Below are positions 17,795 through 27,778 of a DNA stretch of 64,000 nucleotides, in pieces. The DNA is from Chthonobacter rhizosphaerae. Its GTDB lineage: Bacteria > Pseudomonadota > Alphaproteobacteria > Rhizobiales > Pleomorphomonadaceae. How positions within the stretch are numbered: the stretch's first letter is position 1; every line of letters starts with the position of its first letter. A program made the translations under genes and the position numbers. A model generated the notes under the pieces. That model ran no database searches. It was not told the origin of the DNA and saw nothing but the letters and a program-made list of their open reading frames with translations. Where the stretch lies: NCBI RefSeq assembly GCF_013839525.1, contig NZ_JACDIS010000002.1, positions 310,001 to 374,000 of the forward strand, given 5' to 3'.

Positions 17795-18592
17795 ATGCTG
17801 AAGCGAGCGTCCGTCCTTCCCGAACCGACCTCCCCGTTGGACGTCTCGGCGCCGCTGTCGGTGCGCAACCTCACGGTGGCCTACCAGGACATGCCGGCGG
17901 TGTCGGCGGCGAGCGTGGACGTGCAGGCCGGCTCGCTGACGGCCATCGTGGGGCCGAACGGGGCGGGCAAGTCGACGCTCTTGAAGGCCGCGCTCGACCT
18001 CATCCCGCGGCGGGAGGGGCGCGTCGCCTTCTGGGGCCGGCCGTTCAAGGCCGCCCGGCGGCGGGTCGCCTACGTGCCGCAGCGGGCGGCGGTGGACTGG
18101 GACTTCCCGGCGACTGCGCTCGACGTGGTGCTGATGGGTCTCTACGCGGAGATGGGCCTCGTGCGGTTCGCGCGCCGGCGGCACAAGGAGAAGGCGCGCG
18201 CGGCGCTCGCCCGCGTCGGCATGGGGGACCTCGCCGACCGGCAGATCGGACGGCTTTCCGGCGGCCAGCAGCAGCGGGTGTTCCTGGCGCGCGCCCTCGC
18301 CCAGGACGCGGACCTGACGCTCCTCGACGAGCCGTTCGCGGGCGTCGACGCCGCCACCGAGGCGGCGATCGTGGACGTGCTGCGCGACCTCAACGCGGCC
18401 GGCCGCACCATCGTGGCCGTGCACCACGACCTCGGCAGCGTGACTAGCATCTTCGACCGGGTGATCCTGATGGCCGGCCGCGTGGTGGCGGCCGGGCCGA
18501 CCGCGGAGGTGTTCACCCCCGACCTCCTGGAGGCGACCTACGGCGGCCGGCTGGCGGTGGAGACCTTCCCCGAGGAGGGCCGCCGGCCATGA
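17795..18592 (+). CDS. sitB: Metal ABC transporter ATP-binding protein
   Basis: 265 residues with the ABC ATPase motifs in order: Walker A GPNGAGKST (about residue 53), Q-loop VAYVPQR, signature LSGGQQQR, Walker B LTLLDEPFAGVD and the switch histidine AVHHDL. It powers import by SitC and SitD. It starts 13 bases after sitA and its end overlaps sitC by four bases, so the four genes form one operon. Confidence 0.9.
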   Translation: MLKRASVLPEPTSPLDVSAPLSVRNLTVAYQDMPAVSAASVDVQAGSLTAIVGPNGAGKSTLLKAALDLIPRREGRVAFWGRPFKAARRRVAYVPQRAAVDWDFPATALDVVLMGLYAEMGLVRFARRRHKEKARAALARVGMGDLADRQIGRLSGGQQQRVFLARALAQDADLTLLDEPFAGVDAATEAAIVDVLRDLNAAGRTIVAVHHDLGSVTSIFDRVILMAGRVVAAGPTAEVFTPDLLEATYGGRLAVETFPEEGRRP

Positions 18593-19524
18593 CCTCGCCG
18601 GCCGTCGACGCCGCGGACGCCCTCCTCCAGGCCCTCACCTTCCAGGCCGGATACAACACCACGCTCGTGTCGATCGGAGCCGCGCTCCTCGGCGCGAACG
18701 CCGGCGCGATCGGGACGTTCGTGACGCTGCGGCGGCGGGCGCTCGTGTCGGACGCCATGAGCCACGCCACCCTCCCCGGCCTCGCCATCGCGTTCATCGT
18801 GATGGCGCTCGCCACCGGCGACGGCCGCTTCCTGCCCGGGCTGATGCTGGGCGCGGTGGCGACGGCGGTGCTGGGGCTGCTGGCCATCGACGCCATCACG
18901 CGGCACACGCGGCTGGACGAGGACGTGGCGATCGGCGCGGTGCTCTCCACCTTCTTCGGCGCCGGCGTGGTGCTGATGACCGTGATCCAGTCCATGGACG
19001 TGGGCGGCCAGGCTGGCATCAGCGGGTTCCTGCTGGGCGCGACGGCGGGCATGCGGCTGATCGAGGCGCAGACCATCGCGCTGTCGGCGGCGGTCGCCGG
19101 GTTGCTGGTGATGGCGCTGCGGCGGGCCTTCACGCTCGTCTGCTTCGACCCGACGTTCGCGGCGGCGACCGGGGTGGACGTGCGCCGGACCGACCTGATG
19201 ATGATCGGCCTCCTCCTCGTCGTCATCGTGATCGGCCTCCAGGTGGCGGGGCTGGTGCTGGTGGTGGCGCTCGCCATCGTGCCGCCGGTGGCGGCCCGGT
19301 TCTGGACCGACCGGGTGGGCACCATGACGCTGGTCGCCGCCGGGATGGGGGCGGTCTCCGGCCACGTGGGCGCGGCGCTGTCGGCGGCCGGGCCAGGCCT
19401 GCCGACCGGGCCGCTGATCGTGCTGACCGGCACGGCGATCTTCATCGTCTCCATGCTGGTGGGGCCGGCGCGGGGCGTCTTCCCGGGCCTCCTCGGTGGG
19501 CGGAGCGGGGAGGCGGCGCGATGA
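18589..19524 (+). CDS. sitC: Metal ABC transporter permease
   Basis: 311 residues, mostly hydrophobic with about eight or nine membrane segments, of the ZnuB/MntB (ABC-3) family. Typical features are LVSDAMSHATLPGLAIAF, GISGFLLG and a C-terminal LVVALAIVPPVAARFWTD. It forms half of the metal channel. Its ATG overlaps the sitB stop and its own stop overlaps the sitD start, indicating coupled translation. Confidence 0.88.
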   Translation: MTSPAVDAADALLQALTFQAGYNTTLVSIGAALLGANAGAIGTFVTLRRRALVSDAMSHATLPGLAIAFIVMALATGDGRFLPGLMLGAVATAVLGLLAIDAITRHTRLDEDVAIGAVLSTFFGAGVVLMTVIQSMDVGGQAGISGFLLGATAGMRLIEAQTIALSAAVAGLLVMALRRAFTLVCFDPTFAAATGVDVRRTDLMMIGLLLVVIVIGLQVAGLVLVVALAIVPPVAARFWTDRVGTMTLVAAGMGAVSGHVGAALSAAGPGLPTGPLIVLTGTAIFIVSMLVGPARGVFPGLLGGRSGEAAR

Positions 19525-20447
19525 GCGACTTCGTGATGCTCTCCCTGATGCCGATGGTGGTGGGCACCGCGGCCGCCCTCGCCTGCGCGCTCGTCGGCAA
19601 CTTCCTGGTGCTCCGGCGCCAGAGCCTGATCGGCGACGCGGTGAGCCACGTGGTGCTGCCCGGCATCGTGGCGGCCTTCCTGCTGACCGGCGTGGTGGCG
19701 CCCATCCCGATGCTGGCGGGGGCGACCGTGGCTGCCATCGTGGCGGCGGGCCTGATCGCCCTCGTGCGCCGGGCCGGCGGCGTGGAGCCGGGCGCCGCCA
19801 TGGGGGTGGTGTTCACCAGCCTGTTCGCGGCGGGCGTCCTCCTCCTGGAGACGTCCGGCGCCCGGTCGGTCCACCTCGACGTGGAGCATGCGCTGCTCGG
19901 CAACCTGGAGAGCCTGATCTGGTTCGAGGGGCTCGGCTGGTCGGCGCTTCTCGACCCGAGCGCCCTCGCCGCCGTGCCCCCGCAGGTCTGGCGGCTGATC
20001 GTGGTGCTGGCGATCGTCTCGGCCTTCGTGGTGCTGTTCTGGAAGGAGCTGGTGCTCGGCTCGTTCGATCCGGTGTTCGCCGCCACGGTGGGCGCGCGGC
20101 CGGCTCTGTTCGACGCCGCGCTCATGCTGCTGACGGCGGTGGTGGCGGTGTTCGCGTTCGAGGCGGTGGGCTCGATCCTGGTGGTCGCCATGTTCGTCTG
20201 CCCGCCCGCGGCGGCCCGGCTGATGACCGACAGGCTGGTGCCGCAGGTGATGTGGAGCCTCGCCTTCGCGGTGCTCTCCGCCGTCGGCGGCTACGTGCTG
20301 GCGGGCTATGGGCCGCTCTGGCTCGGCTACCAGTCGAGCGTCAGCGCGGCCGGCATGATCGCCGTCGTCTCCGGCCTGATCCTCGCCGCCGCCTGCGTGG
20401 CCGGGCCGCGGCGGAAGGGCACCCGGTCGATCGGCGCGCCGGCCTGA
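19521..20447 (+). CDS. sitD: Metal ABC transporter permease
   Basis: 308 residues of the same ABC-3 family as SitC, with LIGDAVSHVVLPGIV near residue 35, an eight-to-nine-segment membrane profile, and LVVAMFVCPPAAARLMTD near residue 225. It probably pairs with SitC as the second half of the channel. It is the last gene of the operon; no clear terminator was found before mazG. Confidence 0.88.
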   Translation: MSDFVMLSLMPMVVGTAAALACALVGNFLVLRRQSLIGDAVSHVVLPGIVAAFLLTGVVAPIPMLAGATVAAIVAAGLIALVRRAGGVEPGAAMGVVFTSLFAAGVLLLETSGARSVHLDVEHALLGNLESLIWFEGLGWSALLDPSALAAVPPQVWRLIVVLAIVSAFVVLFWKELVLGSFDPVFAATVGARPALFDAALMLLTAVVAVFAFEAVGSILVVAMFVCPPAAARLMTDRLVPQVMWSLAFAVLSAVGGYVLAGYGPLWLGYQSSVSAAGMIAVVSGLILAAACVAGPRRKGTRSIGAPA

Positions 20448-20523
20448 GCGGCGGACGGCCAGTGGCCTCCCGGCGGCGGCGGTGATAGGGAGGAGCCCCG
20501 TTCCATCCGACGAGGAGCCGCCC

Positions 20524-21342
20524 GTGCAGCCCGGCCGCGACATCACGATCCTGCTCGACATCATGGCCCGCCTCCGCGACCCGGAGACCGGTTGCGCCTG
20601 GGACGTGGAGCAGACCTTCCGGACGATCGCGCCCTATACGATCGAAGAAGCCTACGAGGTGGCGGACGCCATCGAGCGGGGTGACCGGCCGGACCTCTGC
20701 GACGAGTTGGGCGACCTGCTGCTCCAGGTGGTCTATCACGCCCGCATGGCGGAGGAGGAAGGCAGCTTCGCCTTCCCGGACGTCGTTCAGGCGATCACCA
20801 CCAAGATGATCCGCCGGCACCCGCACGTGTTCGGCCCGGAGGAGACCCGCTCGGCCGTCATGGCCAAGGGGCTCTGGTCCAAGATCAAGGCTGAGGAGAA
20901 GGCGGAGAAGCGGGCGCGCCGGGAGGCCGCCGGGCTCGGCGAGGAGGACGGGCTGCTCGCGGAGGTGCCGGCCGGCATGCCGTCGCTGTTCGCGGCGGTG
21001 AAGCTGCAGGACAAGGCGGGAACCGTCGGGTTCGACTGGAACGACCCGAAGGCGGTGATCGCCAAGATCCGCGAGGAGCTGGACGAGATGGAGGCGGAGA
21101 TCGAGGCCGGGTCGGGCGCCTCGGCCGTCGAGGGCGAGCTTGGCGACGTGCTGTTCGCGCTCGCCAACCTCGCGCGCCACCTGAAAGTGGACCCGGACGC
21201 CGCGCTGCGCTCCACCAACCAGAAATTCCGCAAGCGGTTCGGCTACATAGAGCGAAGCCTCAAGGCGCGCGGCCAAACCTTCGCCGAGGCCGGGCTGGAG
21301 GCGATGGAGGCGCTCTGGCAGGAGGCGAAGACGGCGGACTGA
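20524..21342 (+). CDS. mazG: Nucleoside triphosphate pyrophosphohydrolase MazG
   Basis: 272 residues from a GTG at 20524 with GAGGAG upstream; an ATG at 20482 would add 14 residues without a better ribosome site. Two MazG repeats are visible, the first with IEEAYEVADAI and CDELGDLLLQ, the second with REELDEMEAEI and GELGDVLFALAN, the paired acidic motifs that bind Mg2+. The enzyme hydrolyses NTPs and dNTPs to monophosphates and pyrophosphate, clearing abnormal nucleotides or moderating stress signalling. It appears monocistronic. Confidence 0.9.
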   Translation: MQPGRDITILLDIMARLRDPETGCAWDVEQTFRTIAPYTIEEAYEVADAIERGDRPDLCDELGDLLLQVVYHARMAEEEGSFAFPDVVQAITTKMIRRHPHVFGPEETRSAVMAKGLWSKIKAEEKAEKRARREAAGLGEEDGLLAEVPAGMPSLFAAVKLQDKAGTVGFDWNDPKAVIAKIREELDEMEAEIEAGSGASAVEGELGDVLFALANLARHLKVDPDAALRSTNQKFRKRFGYIERSLKARGQTFAEAGLEAMEALWQEAKTAD

Positions 21343-21588
21343 GGCGGCCGGGCGCGCCCGCAGGGGGTGGCGACGGGGATGGTCGGACGTCCCTCCCCGC
21401 CTCGCCGCCGCCTCCCTCCCCTGCCGCCCGATTGATCATCCCGGCGTCCGGATAGGCAGCGCATGCCACCGGATCGACGCCGGAACCGTTTTTGGCATTC
21501 TCGATATTTTTGCCGCCCGCCTGAGGGGTAGGCTTTCCCCATGGGTCGACCCGACCGCGGTCGGCCGTTCACGTGGGGCAGACATACG

Positions 21589-22431
21589 ATGACGGTAAGA
21601 ACTCAATTCGGCATGCGTCTGGTGCGCGCCGCGGCCGCCGGCCTCGCGCTCGGCTCCCTCGTCGCCGCCGGGGCCACCGGCGCGCGGGCCGAGGTGCTGA
21701 AGATCGGCAACGAGGGCACCTATCCGCCCTTCTCGATCGTGGACTCGTCTGGCCAGGTGGTGGGCGTGGAGCCGGACCTCGCCCGCGAGGTGTGCAAGCG
21801 CATGAACGTGGAATGCGAGATCGTCGCCATCGACTTCAAGGCGCTGATCCCGTCCATGCTGCAGGGCAAGTTCGACCTGATCGCCACCCAGCTGGCCCCG
21901 ACGGCCGAGCGCGCCGAAAAGGGCCTGTTCAGCCGCCCCATCGTGTACAACCCGACCACCTTCGTGGTGCCGGCCTCGTCCGACTGGACGTTCACGGCTG
22001 AGGGCCTCGCCGGCAAGAAGATCGGCCTGCAGCGCGGCGCCGCGACGATCAAGTACATCGAGACGCACTTCGGCAAGACCATGGAATTCGTGCTCTACGA
22101 CAACCCGGACCAGATCAAGCTGGACCTGCTGGCCGGCCGCATCGACATGACGTTCGACAGCAAGATCAACTGGACCATGGAGCTGATCAAGAAGCCGGAA
22201 GGCAAGGACTGGAAGCTCGTGGGCGATCACTGGATCGGCGACCCGTCCGTGCCCGAGGACAAGCGCGGCTTCTCGTGGTTCGTCCGCAAGGACAGCCAGG
22301 AGCTGCTCGACAAGGTGAACGTGGCGCTCGACGCGATCATCGCGGACTGCACCTACACCAAGATCCGCGCCAAGTACCTGGACGTGCCGACGCTCCAGGG
22401 CGACGCGGACTGCGTGGCGAAGATGAACTGA
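21589..22431 (+). CDS. Amino-acid-type ABC transporter substrate-binding protein (SBP family 3)
   Basis: 280 residues with a signal peptide (about 1-32, ending ARAE). The mature part is a family 3 periplasmic binding protein: GNEGTYPPFSIVDSSGQVVG, DFKALIPSMLQGKFDLI, then KKIGLQRGAATIKYIE. This family carries polar or basic amino acids or opines to ABC permeases. No permease or ATPase is adjacent and a terminator follows at once, so it is another orphan binding protein. The ligand is not known. Confidence 0.85.
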   Translation: MTVRTQFGMRLVRAAAAGLALGSLVAAGATGARAEVLKIGNEGTYPPFSIVDSSGQVVGVEPDLAREVCKRMNVECEIVAIDFKALIPSMLQGKFDLIATQLAPTAERAEKGLFSRPIVYNPTTFVVPASSDWTFTAEGLAGKKIGLQRGAATIKYIETHFGKTMEFVLYDNPDQIKLDLLAGRIDMTFDSKINWTMELIKKPEGKDWKLVGDHWIGDPSVPEDKRGFSWFVRKDSQELLDKVNVALDAIIADCTYTKIRAKYLDVPTLQGDADCVAKMN

Positions 22432-22458
22432 CCGGCAAAGAGCTGGTGGAGCGAGAGG

Positions 22459-22486
22459 CCGCCGGGTGGCAACGCCCGGCGGTTTT
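22459..22486 (+). terminator. Rho-independent terminator after the amino-acid-binding protein
   Basis: CCGCCGGG and CCCGGCGG form an eight-base stem with an eight-base loop followed by TTTT, 27 bases after the stop codon at 22431. Confidence 0.8.
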
Positions 22487-22514
22487 CGCGTTTCCCGGCG
22501 AAATGGGAAGAAAT

Positions 22515-22851
22515 GCGTGGGTGGTCCGCCTGCGCGGACCATGACGGTGGAGGGTGGGGCGGACGGGGAGCTAGGCGGGCTGGAGCGGGCGTTGCCGCAA
22601 GGCGATGTCTCGGTGCGCCCTCCCCTTCCTGTTCGTCATGGTCGGCTTCGGGCCGACCATCCACGCATCTGCGGGGGGAATGCCTGGTTCGCGGGCGAGG
22701 ACCATGACGGTGGAGGGTGGGGCGGACGGGGGTGCGCCCTCCCCTGCGTGTTCGTCATAGTCGGCTTCGGGCCGACCATCCACGCATTGCGGCGGGGGAA
22801 TGCTTGGTTCGCGGGCGCGGACCATGCCGGTGGTGGGTGGGGCGGTGTGGT
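22515..22851. repeat. Tandem and dispersed intergenic repeats downstream of vapC
   Basis: The gap from 22432 to 22851 has no gene. A sequence beginning GCGTGGGTGGTCCGC, with inverted GGTCCGC/GCGGACC arms, occupies 22515-22567. Two imperfect tandem units of about 120 bases follow (22612-22731 and 22732-22851), each with a GTCGGC/GCCGAC stem and a GGACCATG-CGGTGG block shared with the first copy. A further copy lies upstream of vapB at 23564-23617. The second unit ends exactly at the vapC stop. They look like a family of small palindromic intergenic elements. Confidence 0.75.
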
Positions 22852-23265
22852 CTAGGGCGCCGTCCAGTCCTCGACCTGGAGGCCGGACACGCGCGCGAAC
22901 TCCCGGACGTTGTTGGTGACGAGCGGCAGGTCGGAGGCGATGGCCTGGGCGGCGATCCAGAGATCGTTGTTGCCGATCATGGCGCCGCGACGGGCAAGGT
23001 CCGCCCGGATCACCGCGTAGGCTCGGGCCGCCTCCGAGGTGACCGGCAGGATCGTGAAGTAGGCGAACACGGAGTCGAGGAGCGCGCGAGACCGCGCCGG
23101 GTCCGGGCTCTTCTCCACACCGAAGAGGAGTTCGCCCTCGGTCACGACCGAAAGGGCGAGGTCGCCGACCGCGTGTTCGGCGATGCGGGTCCGGAGGCGG
23201 CTCGTCGGCGCGCTCTTCTTCAGGTGAACGAGGACGTTCGTGTCGACGAGATAGCGGATCGCCAT
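22852..23265 (-). CDS. vapC: Type II toxin VapC (PIN-domain ribonuclease)
   Basis: 137 residues with the PIN-domain acidic residues: Asp in LVDTNVLVH near the start, Glu in VVTEGELLFG, and the Asp pair region NDLWIAAQA near residue 100. VapC toxins cleave RNA, often the initiator tRNA, in a Mg2+-dependent way. Its start overlaps the stop of the antitoxin gene (TGATGG), so the two are translated together. Confidence 0.9.
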   Translation of the reverse strand: MAIRYLVDTNVLVHLKKSAPTSRLRTRIAEHAVGDLALSVVTEGELLFGVEKSPDPARSRALLDSVFAYFTILPVTSEAARAYAVIRADLARRGAMIGNNDLWIAAQAIASDLPLVTNNVREFARVSGLQVEDWTAP

Positions 23266-23492
23266 CAGGGCTCGTCCCGCTCCTGGGGCGCGGCGTCGTC
23301 CGGCACCTCGAGAAGATCATCCGGAAGGGCGTCGATCAGGTCGAAAAGGCCGGCCATGGAGCGGGGCTTCTCCCGCAGCACGATCTCGTCGCCCCGACGG
23401 AAGATCTCCACCTCGGTCGAGGTGAAGCGGAACTCGCGGGGGAGACGGACGGCCTGGCTGTTGCCGGACATGAAGATCTTGGCGGTGGGCAT
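23265..23492 (-). CDS. vapB: Type II antitoxin VapB (AbrB-like)
   Basis: 75 residues with an N-terminal SpoVT/AbrB swapped-hairpin DNA-binding domain ([19 protein letters not shown]) and an acidic C-terminal tail that would bind and block VapC. It normally represses its own promoter; a matching inverted repeat lies just upstream at 23502-23524. Confidence 0.9.
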   Translation of the reverse strand: MPTAKIFMSGNSQAVRLPREFRFTSTEVEIFRRGDEIVLREKPRSMAGLFDLIDALPDDLLEVPDDAAPQERDEP

Positions 23493-23501
23493 GGGCGCTC
23501 G

Positions 23502-23524
23502 CGTATATATGGGACGGATATACG
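23502..23524. promoter_or_regulatory. VapB operator candidate
   Basis: A perfect inverted repeat, CGTATAT and ATATACG with a nine-base spacer, begins 10 bases upstream of the vapB start. GTATAT/ATATAC arms are typical of operators bound by AbrB-type VapB antitoxins, suggesting autoregulation. Confidence 0.75.
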
Positions 23525-23563
23525 GTAGCGGAGGGATGGGTCGGGGGCAAGCGGCGCGGGAAA

Positions 23564-23625
23564 ATGCGTGGGTGGTTCGCATGCGCGGACCATGGCGGTG
23601 GAGGGAGGATGGGAGGGGTGTCGCC
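23564..23625. repeat. Second copy of the intergenic repeat, upstream of vapB
   Basis: GCGTGGGTGGTTCGCATGC and the following GCGGACCATGGCGGTGGAGG match the element at 22515 with few changes. A GGGAGGGG/CCCCTCCC hairpin overlaps its right end near the mfd stop. With the downstream copies it brackets the vapBC pair. Confidence 0.75.
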
Positions 23626-23632
23626 CCTCCCC

Positions 23633-26600
23633 TCAGCGTCGTCCGAAGCCGCTGCCGCCTTTGGTGCCTCGGCCCTTGGCCTTGAAGCTGGCGACGCTGG
23701 GGTAGCTGCCCTTGCGGACGGGTTCGGGGGGTGGGGGTGGCGGGGTGACCGGCATGGTGAGCTTGGTGGGCGCGCCGGATTTGGCCTCGTCGACCATCTT
23801 GGCGAGACGGACCAGGATGGCGGCGGTGCCCTTGAGGCGCTGCTCGGGGTCGGGCCAGTCGCGGACGAGGACGATCTTCTGGTCCGGGCGGATCTTGGCC
23901 ATGATGCCCTGCTCGCCGATGTACTTGACGAGGGCCGGCGGGTTGTCGAAGCGGCCCTCGCGGAAGGAGATGACGACGCCCTTCGGGCCGGCGTCGATCT
24001 TGTCCACGTTGGTCTTCCGGCAGAGCGCCTTGATGGTCACGATCTTGAGGAGGTGTTCCACCTCGGTCGGCAGCGGGCCGAAGCGGTCGATGAGCTCGGC
24101 GCCGAAGGCGTCGATGCTGGAGGCGTCCTCCAGGTCGGCGAGGCGGCGGTAGAGGCCGAGGCGGAGGGTGAGGTCGTTGACGTAGTGGTCCGGGATCATC
24201 ACCGGCGTGCCGACGGTGATCTGCGGGCTCCACTGGTCTTCCGACAGGCTCTCGTCGCCGGTCTTCAGGGCGGCGACGGCTTCCTCCAGCATCTGCTGGT
24301 AGAGCTCGTAGCCGACCTCCTTGATGTGACCCGACTGTTCCTCGCCGAGGAGGTTGCCGGCGCCGCGGATGTCGAGGTCGTGGGACGCGAGCTGGAAACC
24401 GGCGCCGAGGGTGTCGAGGCTCTGCAGCACCTTGAGGCGACGCTCCGCCTGGGCGGTGAGCTTCTTCTCCGCCGGCGTGGTGAAGAGCGCGTAGGCGCGG
24501 GTCTTGGAGCGGCCGACGCGGCCCTTCAGCTGGTAGAGCTGGGCGAGGCCGAACATGTCGGCGCGGTGGACGACCAGGGTGTTGGCGGTCGGGATGTCGA
24601 GGCCGGACTCCACGATGGTGGTGGAGAGGAGGACGTCGTACTGGCCTTCGTAGAAGGCGTTCATGATGTCTTCCAGGTCGGTCGCGGCCATCTGGCCGTG
24701 GGCGACCGCGACCTTCACCTCCGGCACGTGCTTCTCCAGGAATTCGCGCTGGGAGGCGAGGTCGGAGAGGCGCGGGCAGACGTAGAAGGCCTGGCCGCCG
24801 CGGTACTTCTCGCGCAGGAGCGCCTCGCGGATGACGAGCGGATCGAACGGCGTGATGAAGGTGCGGACGGCGAGGCGATCCACCGGCGGCGTGGCGATCA
24901 GCGACAGTTCGCGCACGCCGGTGAGGGCGAGCTGGAGCGTGCGCGGGATCGGCGTCGCCGACAGGGTGAGGACGTGCACGTCGGCCTTCAGCTCCTTCAG
25001 GCGCTCCTTGTGCTTGACGCCGAAGTGCTGCTCCTCGTCGATGATGAGGAGGCCGAGGTCCTTGAAGGTGATGCCCTTGGCGAGAAGCGCGTGGGTGCCG
25101 ACGACGATGTCCACGGTGCCGTCGGCGATCCCTGCGCGGGTGGCGGCGAGCTCCTTGGCGGGGACGAGGCGGGACGCCTGGCGGACCTCGATGGGCAGGC
25201 CGCGGAAGCGGGCCTCGAAGGTGCGGAAATGCTGGCGCGACAGCAGTGTGGTCGGCACCACCACGGCCACCTGCTTGCCCGACATGGCGGCCAGGAAGGC
25301 GGCGCGGAGCGCCACCTCGGTCTTGCCGAAGCCGACGTCGCCGCAGACGAGGCGGTCCATGGGGCGGCCGGAGCCGAGATCGCCCATGACGCTGTCGATG
25401 GCGTTCAGCTGGTCGTCGGTCTCGTCATAGGGGAAGCGGGCGGCGAACTCGTCATAGACGCCTTCGGGCGGGATCAGCGACGGGGCGGTGCGGAGCATGC
25501 GGGCGGCGGCGGTCTTGATCAGCTCGTCCGCCATCTCGCGGATCCGCTTCTTCATCTTGGCCTTGCGGGCCTGCCAGGCGCCGCCGCCGAGCTTGTCGAG
25601 CTGGGCCTCGGTGTCCTCCGAGCCGTAGCGGCTCAGGAGCTCGATGTTCTCCACCGGCAGGAAGAGGCGGTCGCCGCCGGCGTACTGGATCTCCAGGCAG
25701 TCGTGCGGGGCGCCGGCGGCCTCGATGGTCTTCAGGCCCATGAAGCGGCCGATGCCGTGGTCCACGTGGACGACGAGATCGCCCTCGGCGAGGGCCGCCA
25801 CCTCCTTCAGGAAGTTGTCCGCCCGCTTGCGCCGGTTGGCGCCGCGGATGAGCCGGTCGCCGAGCACGTCCTGCTCGGCGACGACCACCACCTCGGGGAG
25901 TTCGAAGCCGGTCTCCACGCCGAGGATGGCGAGGGGCAGCACGTGCGCGGGCGACTTCAGGGCGGCCGCGAGGTGCGGCACGGTGTCGGTCTGCTGGACG
26001 CCGTGGTCGGCGATCACCTGGGCGAGGCGATCGCGGGAGCCCTCCGACCAGCAGGCGAGGACGACGCGCCGGTTCTCCGCCTTGAGGGCGCGGATGTGCT
26101 GGACGAGGACGTCGAACACGTTGGCGTCCGGGCTGGCGCGCTCGGCCGCGAAGGACCGGCCGGTCTTGCCGCCGAGATCGACGATCTTGGCGGACGACTG
26201 TTCGGGCCGATGGAAGGGCGTGAGGCGGGCGACGTCGCGGCTGTCGAGGGCGGCCTTGACCTCGCGCTCCAGGAGGTAGAGCGCGCCCGGCGGGAGCGGC
26301 TTGTAGGGCGCGCCGGCGCCGCCGTCCTTCAGGGCCTGGATGCGGGCGTCGAAGTGATCGGCGACCGTGACGAGGCGCTCGGTGACGGCTTCGTCGGCGA
26401 GCGGGTCGAGCACGTACGGGGCGTCGGGGACGTAGTCGAACAGGGTGGCGACGCTCTCGTGGAAGAGCGGCATCCAGTGCTCGACGCCGGCGTAGCGACG
26501 GCCCTCGGAGACCGCCTCGTAGAGCGGGTCGCCGGACGTGGCGGCGCCGAAGGCGGCCACGTAGCCCTGGCGGAAGCGCTTGATGGAGGCGGGCGTGAGC

Positions 26601-27286
26601 TGGACCTCGGACATGGGCACGAGGTCGAGCCGGATCAGCTGGCCGACGGTGCGCTGGGATTCCGGATCGAAGGTGCGGATGGATTCCAGCGTGTCGCCGA
26701 AGAAGTCGAGCCGGACCGGGTATTCGGCCCCGGGGGCGAAGAGATCGAGGATGCCGCCGCGGACGGCGTATTCGCCGGTGTCGCGGACGGTGGAGGTGCG
26801 GGAAAAGCCGTTGTCCTCCAGCCAGGCGGTGAGCGTGCCCATGTCGATGCGGTTGCCGGGCGCGGCGGCGAGCACCGCGCCGGAGACGAGCGACGGCGGC
26901 ACCACCTTCTGGACGAGGGCGTTGACCGTGGTGAGGAGCACGAAGGGCCTGGCTTCGTCGCGGCTCGCCACGAGGGCGGCGAGCGTCGTCATTCGGCGCG
27001 CCACGATGGCGGGCGTCGGCGAGACGCGGTCGTAGGGAAGGCAGTCCCAGGCCGGGAATTCCAGGATGCCGATCTCGGGCGCGAAGAAGGCGAGCGCGCG
27101 CTGGAGCTGGGCGAGGCGCTGGCCGTCGCGGGCGACATAGACGGCGCGCACACCCTTGGCGGGGCCGGACCGGGCGATCTCGGCGAGCGCGTAGGCCTCC
27201 GCCCCGTCCGGCACGCCCGCCACGGTGACGGCGCGGTATTCGTCGAACAGGTGGGCGTCGAGGGGCTTCTGGTCGGAACGGGGCAT
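23633..27286 (-). CDS. mfd: Transcription-repair coupling factor Mfd
   Basis: 1217 residues, slightly long for Mfd because of a proline-rich C-terminal tail. In order: a UvrB-homology N-terminal region (to about 350), an RNA-polymerase-interacting domain near 490-560 ([14 protein letters not shown]), then helicase motifs [17 protein letters not shown] (Walker A), [14 protein letters not shown] (DEEQ box), [15 protein letters not shown], and [12 protein letters not shown], with a C-terminal TRCF domain. Mfd removes RNA polymerase stalled at DNA damage and recruits UvrA. It appears monocistronic; a short GC hairpin near 23600 may end the transcript. Confidence 0.97.
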   Translation of the reverse strand: MPRSDQKPLDAHLFDEYRAVTVAGVPDGAEAYALAEIARSGPAKGVRAVYVARDGQRLAQLQRALAFFAPEIGILEFPAWDCLPYDRVSPTPAIVARRMTTLAALVASRDEARPFVLLTTVNALVQKVVPPSLVSGAVLAAAPGNRIDMGTLTAWLEDNGFSRTSTVRDTGEYAVRGGILDLFAPGAEYPVRLDFFGDTLESIRTFDPESQRTVGQLIRLDLVPMSEVQLTPASIKRFRQGYVAAFGAATSGDPLYEAVSEGRRYAGVEHWMPLFHESVATLFDYVPDAPYVLDPLADEAVTERLVTVADHFDARIQALKDGGAGAPYKPLPPGALYLLEREVKAALDSRDVARLTPFHRPEQSSAKIVDLGGKTGRSFAAERASPDANVFDVLVQHIRALKAENRRVVLACWSEGSRDRLAQVIADHGVQQTDTVPHLAAALKSPAHVLPLAILGVETGFELPEVVVVAEQDVLGDRLIRGANRRKRADNFLKEVAALAEGDLVVHVDHGIGRFMGLKTIEAAGAPHDCLEIQYAGGDRLFLPVENIELLSRYGSEDTEAQLDKLGGGAWQARKAKMKKRIREMADELIKTAAARMLRTAPSLIPPEGVYDEFAARFPYDETDDQLNAIDSVMGDLGSGRPMDRLVCGDVGFGKTEVALRAAFLAAMSGKQVAVVVPTTLLSRQHFRTFEARFRGLPIEVRQASRLVPAKELAATRAGIADGTVDIVVGTHALLAKGITFKDLGLLIIDEEQHFGVKHKERLKELKADVHVLTLSATPIPRTLQLALTGVRELSLIATPPVDRLAVRTFITPFDPLVIREALLREKYRGGQAFYVCPRLSDLASQREFLEKHVPEVKVAVAHGQMAATDLEDIMNAFYEGQYDVLLSTTIVESGLDIPTANTLVVHRADMFGLAQLYQLKGRVGRSKTRAYALFTTPAEKKLTAQAERRLKVLQSLDTLGAGFQLASHDLDIRGAGNLLGEEQSGHIKEVGYELYQQMLEEAVAALKTGDESLSEDQWSPQITVGTPVMIPDHYVNDLTLRLGLYRRLADLEDASSIDAFGAELIDRFGPLPTEVEHLLKIVTIKALCRKTNVDKIDAGPKGVVISFREGRFDNPPALVKYIGEQGIMAKIRPDQKIVLVRDWPDPEQRLKGTAAILVRLAKMVDEAKSGAPTKLTMPVTPPPPPPEPVRKGSYPSVASFKAKGRGTKGGSGFGRR

Positions 27287-27472
27287 CTCGGCTCGTGGAA
27301 GCAGCCTCGACGCCGCGAAGGGTCGGCCGAGGGGACAACGGCAGGTCTCCGCCGAGCCCCCGAGGGGCCCGTCGGCATCGGGCTTCTATGTAGCGCCGGG
27401 CGGCGGGAATGTCAGGGGGAAAGCGTGCGACACGCGAGGACCGCCGCCCTGCCTGGTCAACCGGTCAATCGG

Positions 27473-27778
27473 TCAGCCGGTCAGCGGATTGGCGAGCGCG
27501 AAGGCGAGGACCTTGTCGGTCACGGGGCCCTTGTAGTTGTCCGGCGTCGGCTCGCGGCCCAGGATCCAGCCGAACAGGTCGCGGTCGGGCACTTCCATGA
27601 GGCGCTCGAACGCCCCGAGTTCGTCGTCGGTAAGGTCGGCGATGTGGGCGTCGGCGAAGCGGCCGAGGAGAAGGTCCATCTCCCGCGTGCCCCGGTGCCA
27701 GGCGTGGTAGAGCGCCTTGCGCCGGCGGGTGTCGAGGTCGTCCGAGGTGCGGGTGAGACCGTAGGACTTCACGGACAT
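27473..27778 (-). CDS. sdhE: Succinate dehydrogenase FAD assembly factor SdhE
   Basis: 101 residues, the usual size for the SdhE/Sdh5 (DUF339) family. The conserved RRRKALYHAWHRGTREMD segment contains the RGxxE-type motif needed to attach FAD covalently to SdhA, and DLTDDELGAFERLMEVPDRDLFGWI follows. It acts in the cytoplasm before succinate dehydrogenase reaches the membrane. It follows mfd's start by 187 bases and may share a promoter region with the divergent transporter at 28065. Confidence 0.9.
   Translation of the reverse strand: MSVKSYGLTRTSDDLDTRRRKALYHAWHRGTREMDLLLGRFADAHIADLTDDELGAFERLMEVPDRDLFGWILGREPTPDNYKGPVTDKVLAFALANPLTG

Noticed and set aside
22612-22851. Tandem units as a possible CRISPR array
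   Set aside because: The period of about 120 bases, near-identical whole units and lack of distinct spacers do not fit CRISPR, and no cas gene is present.
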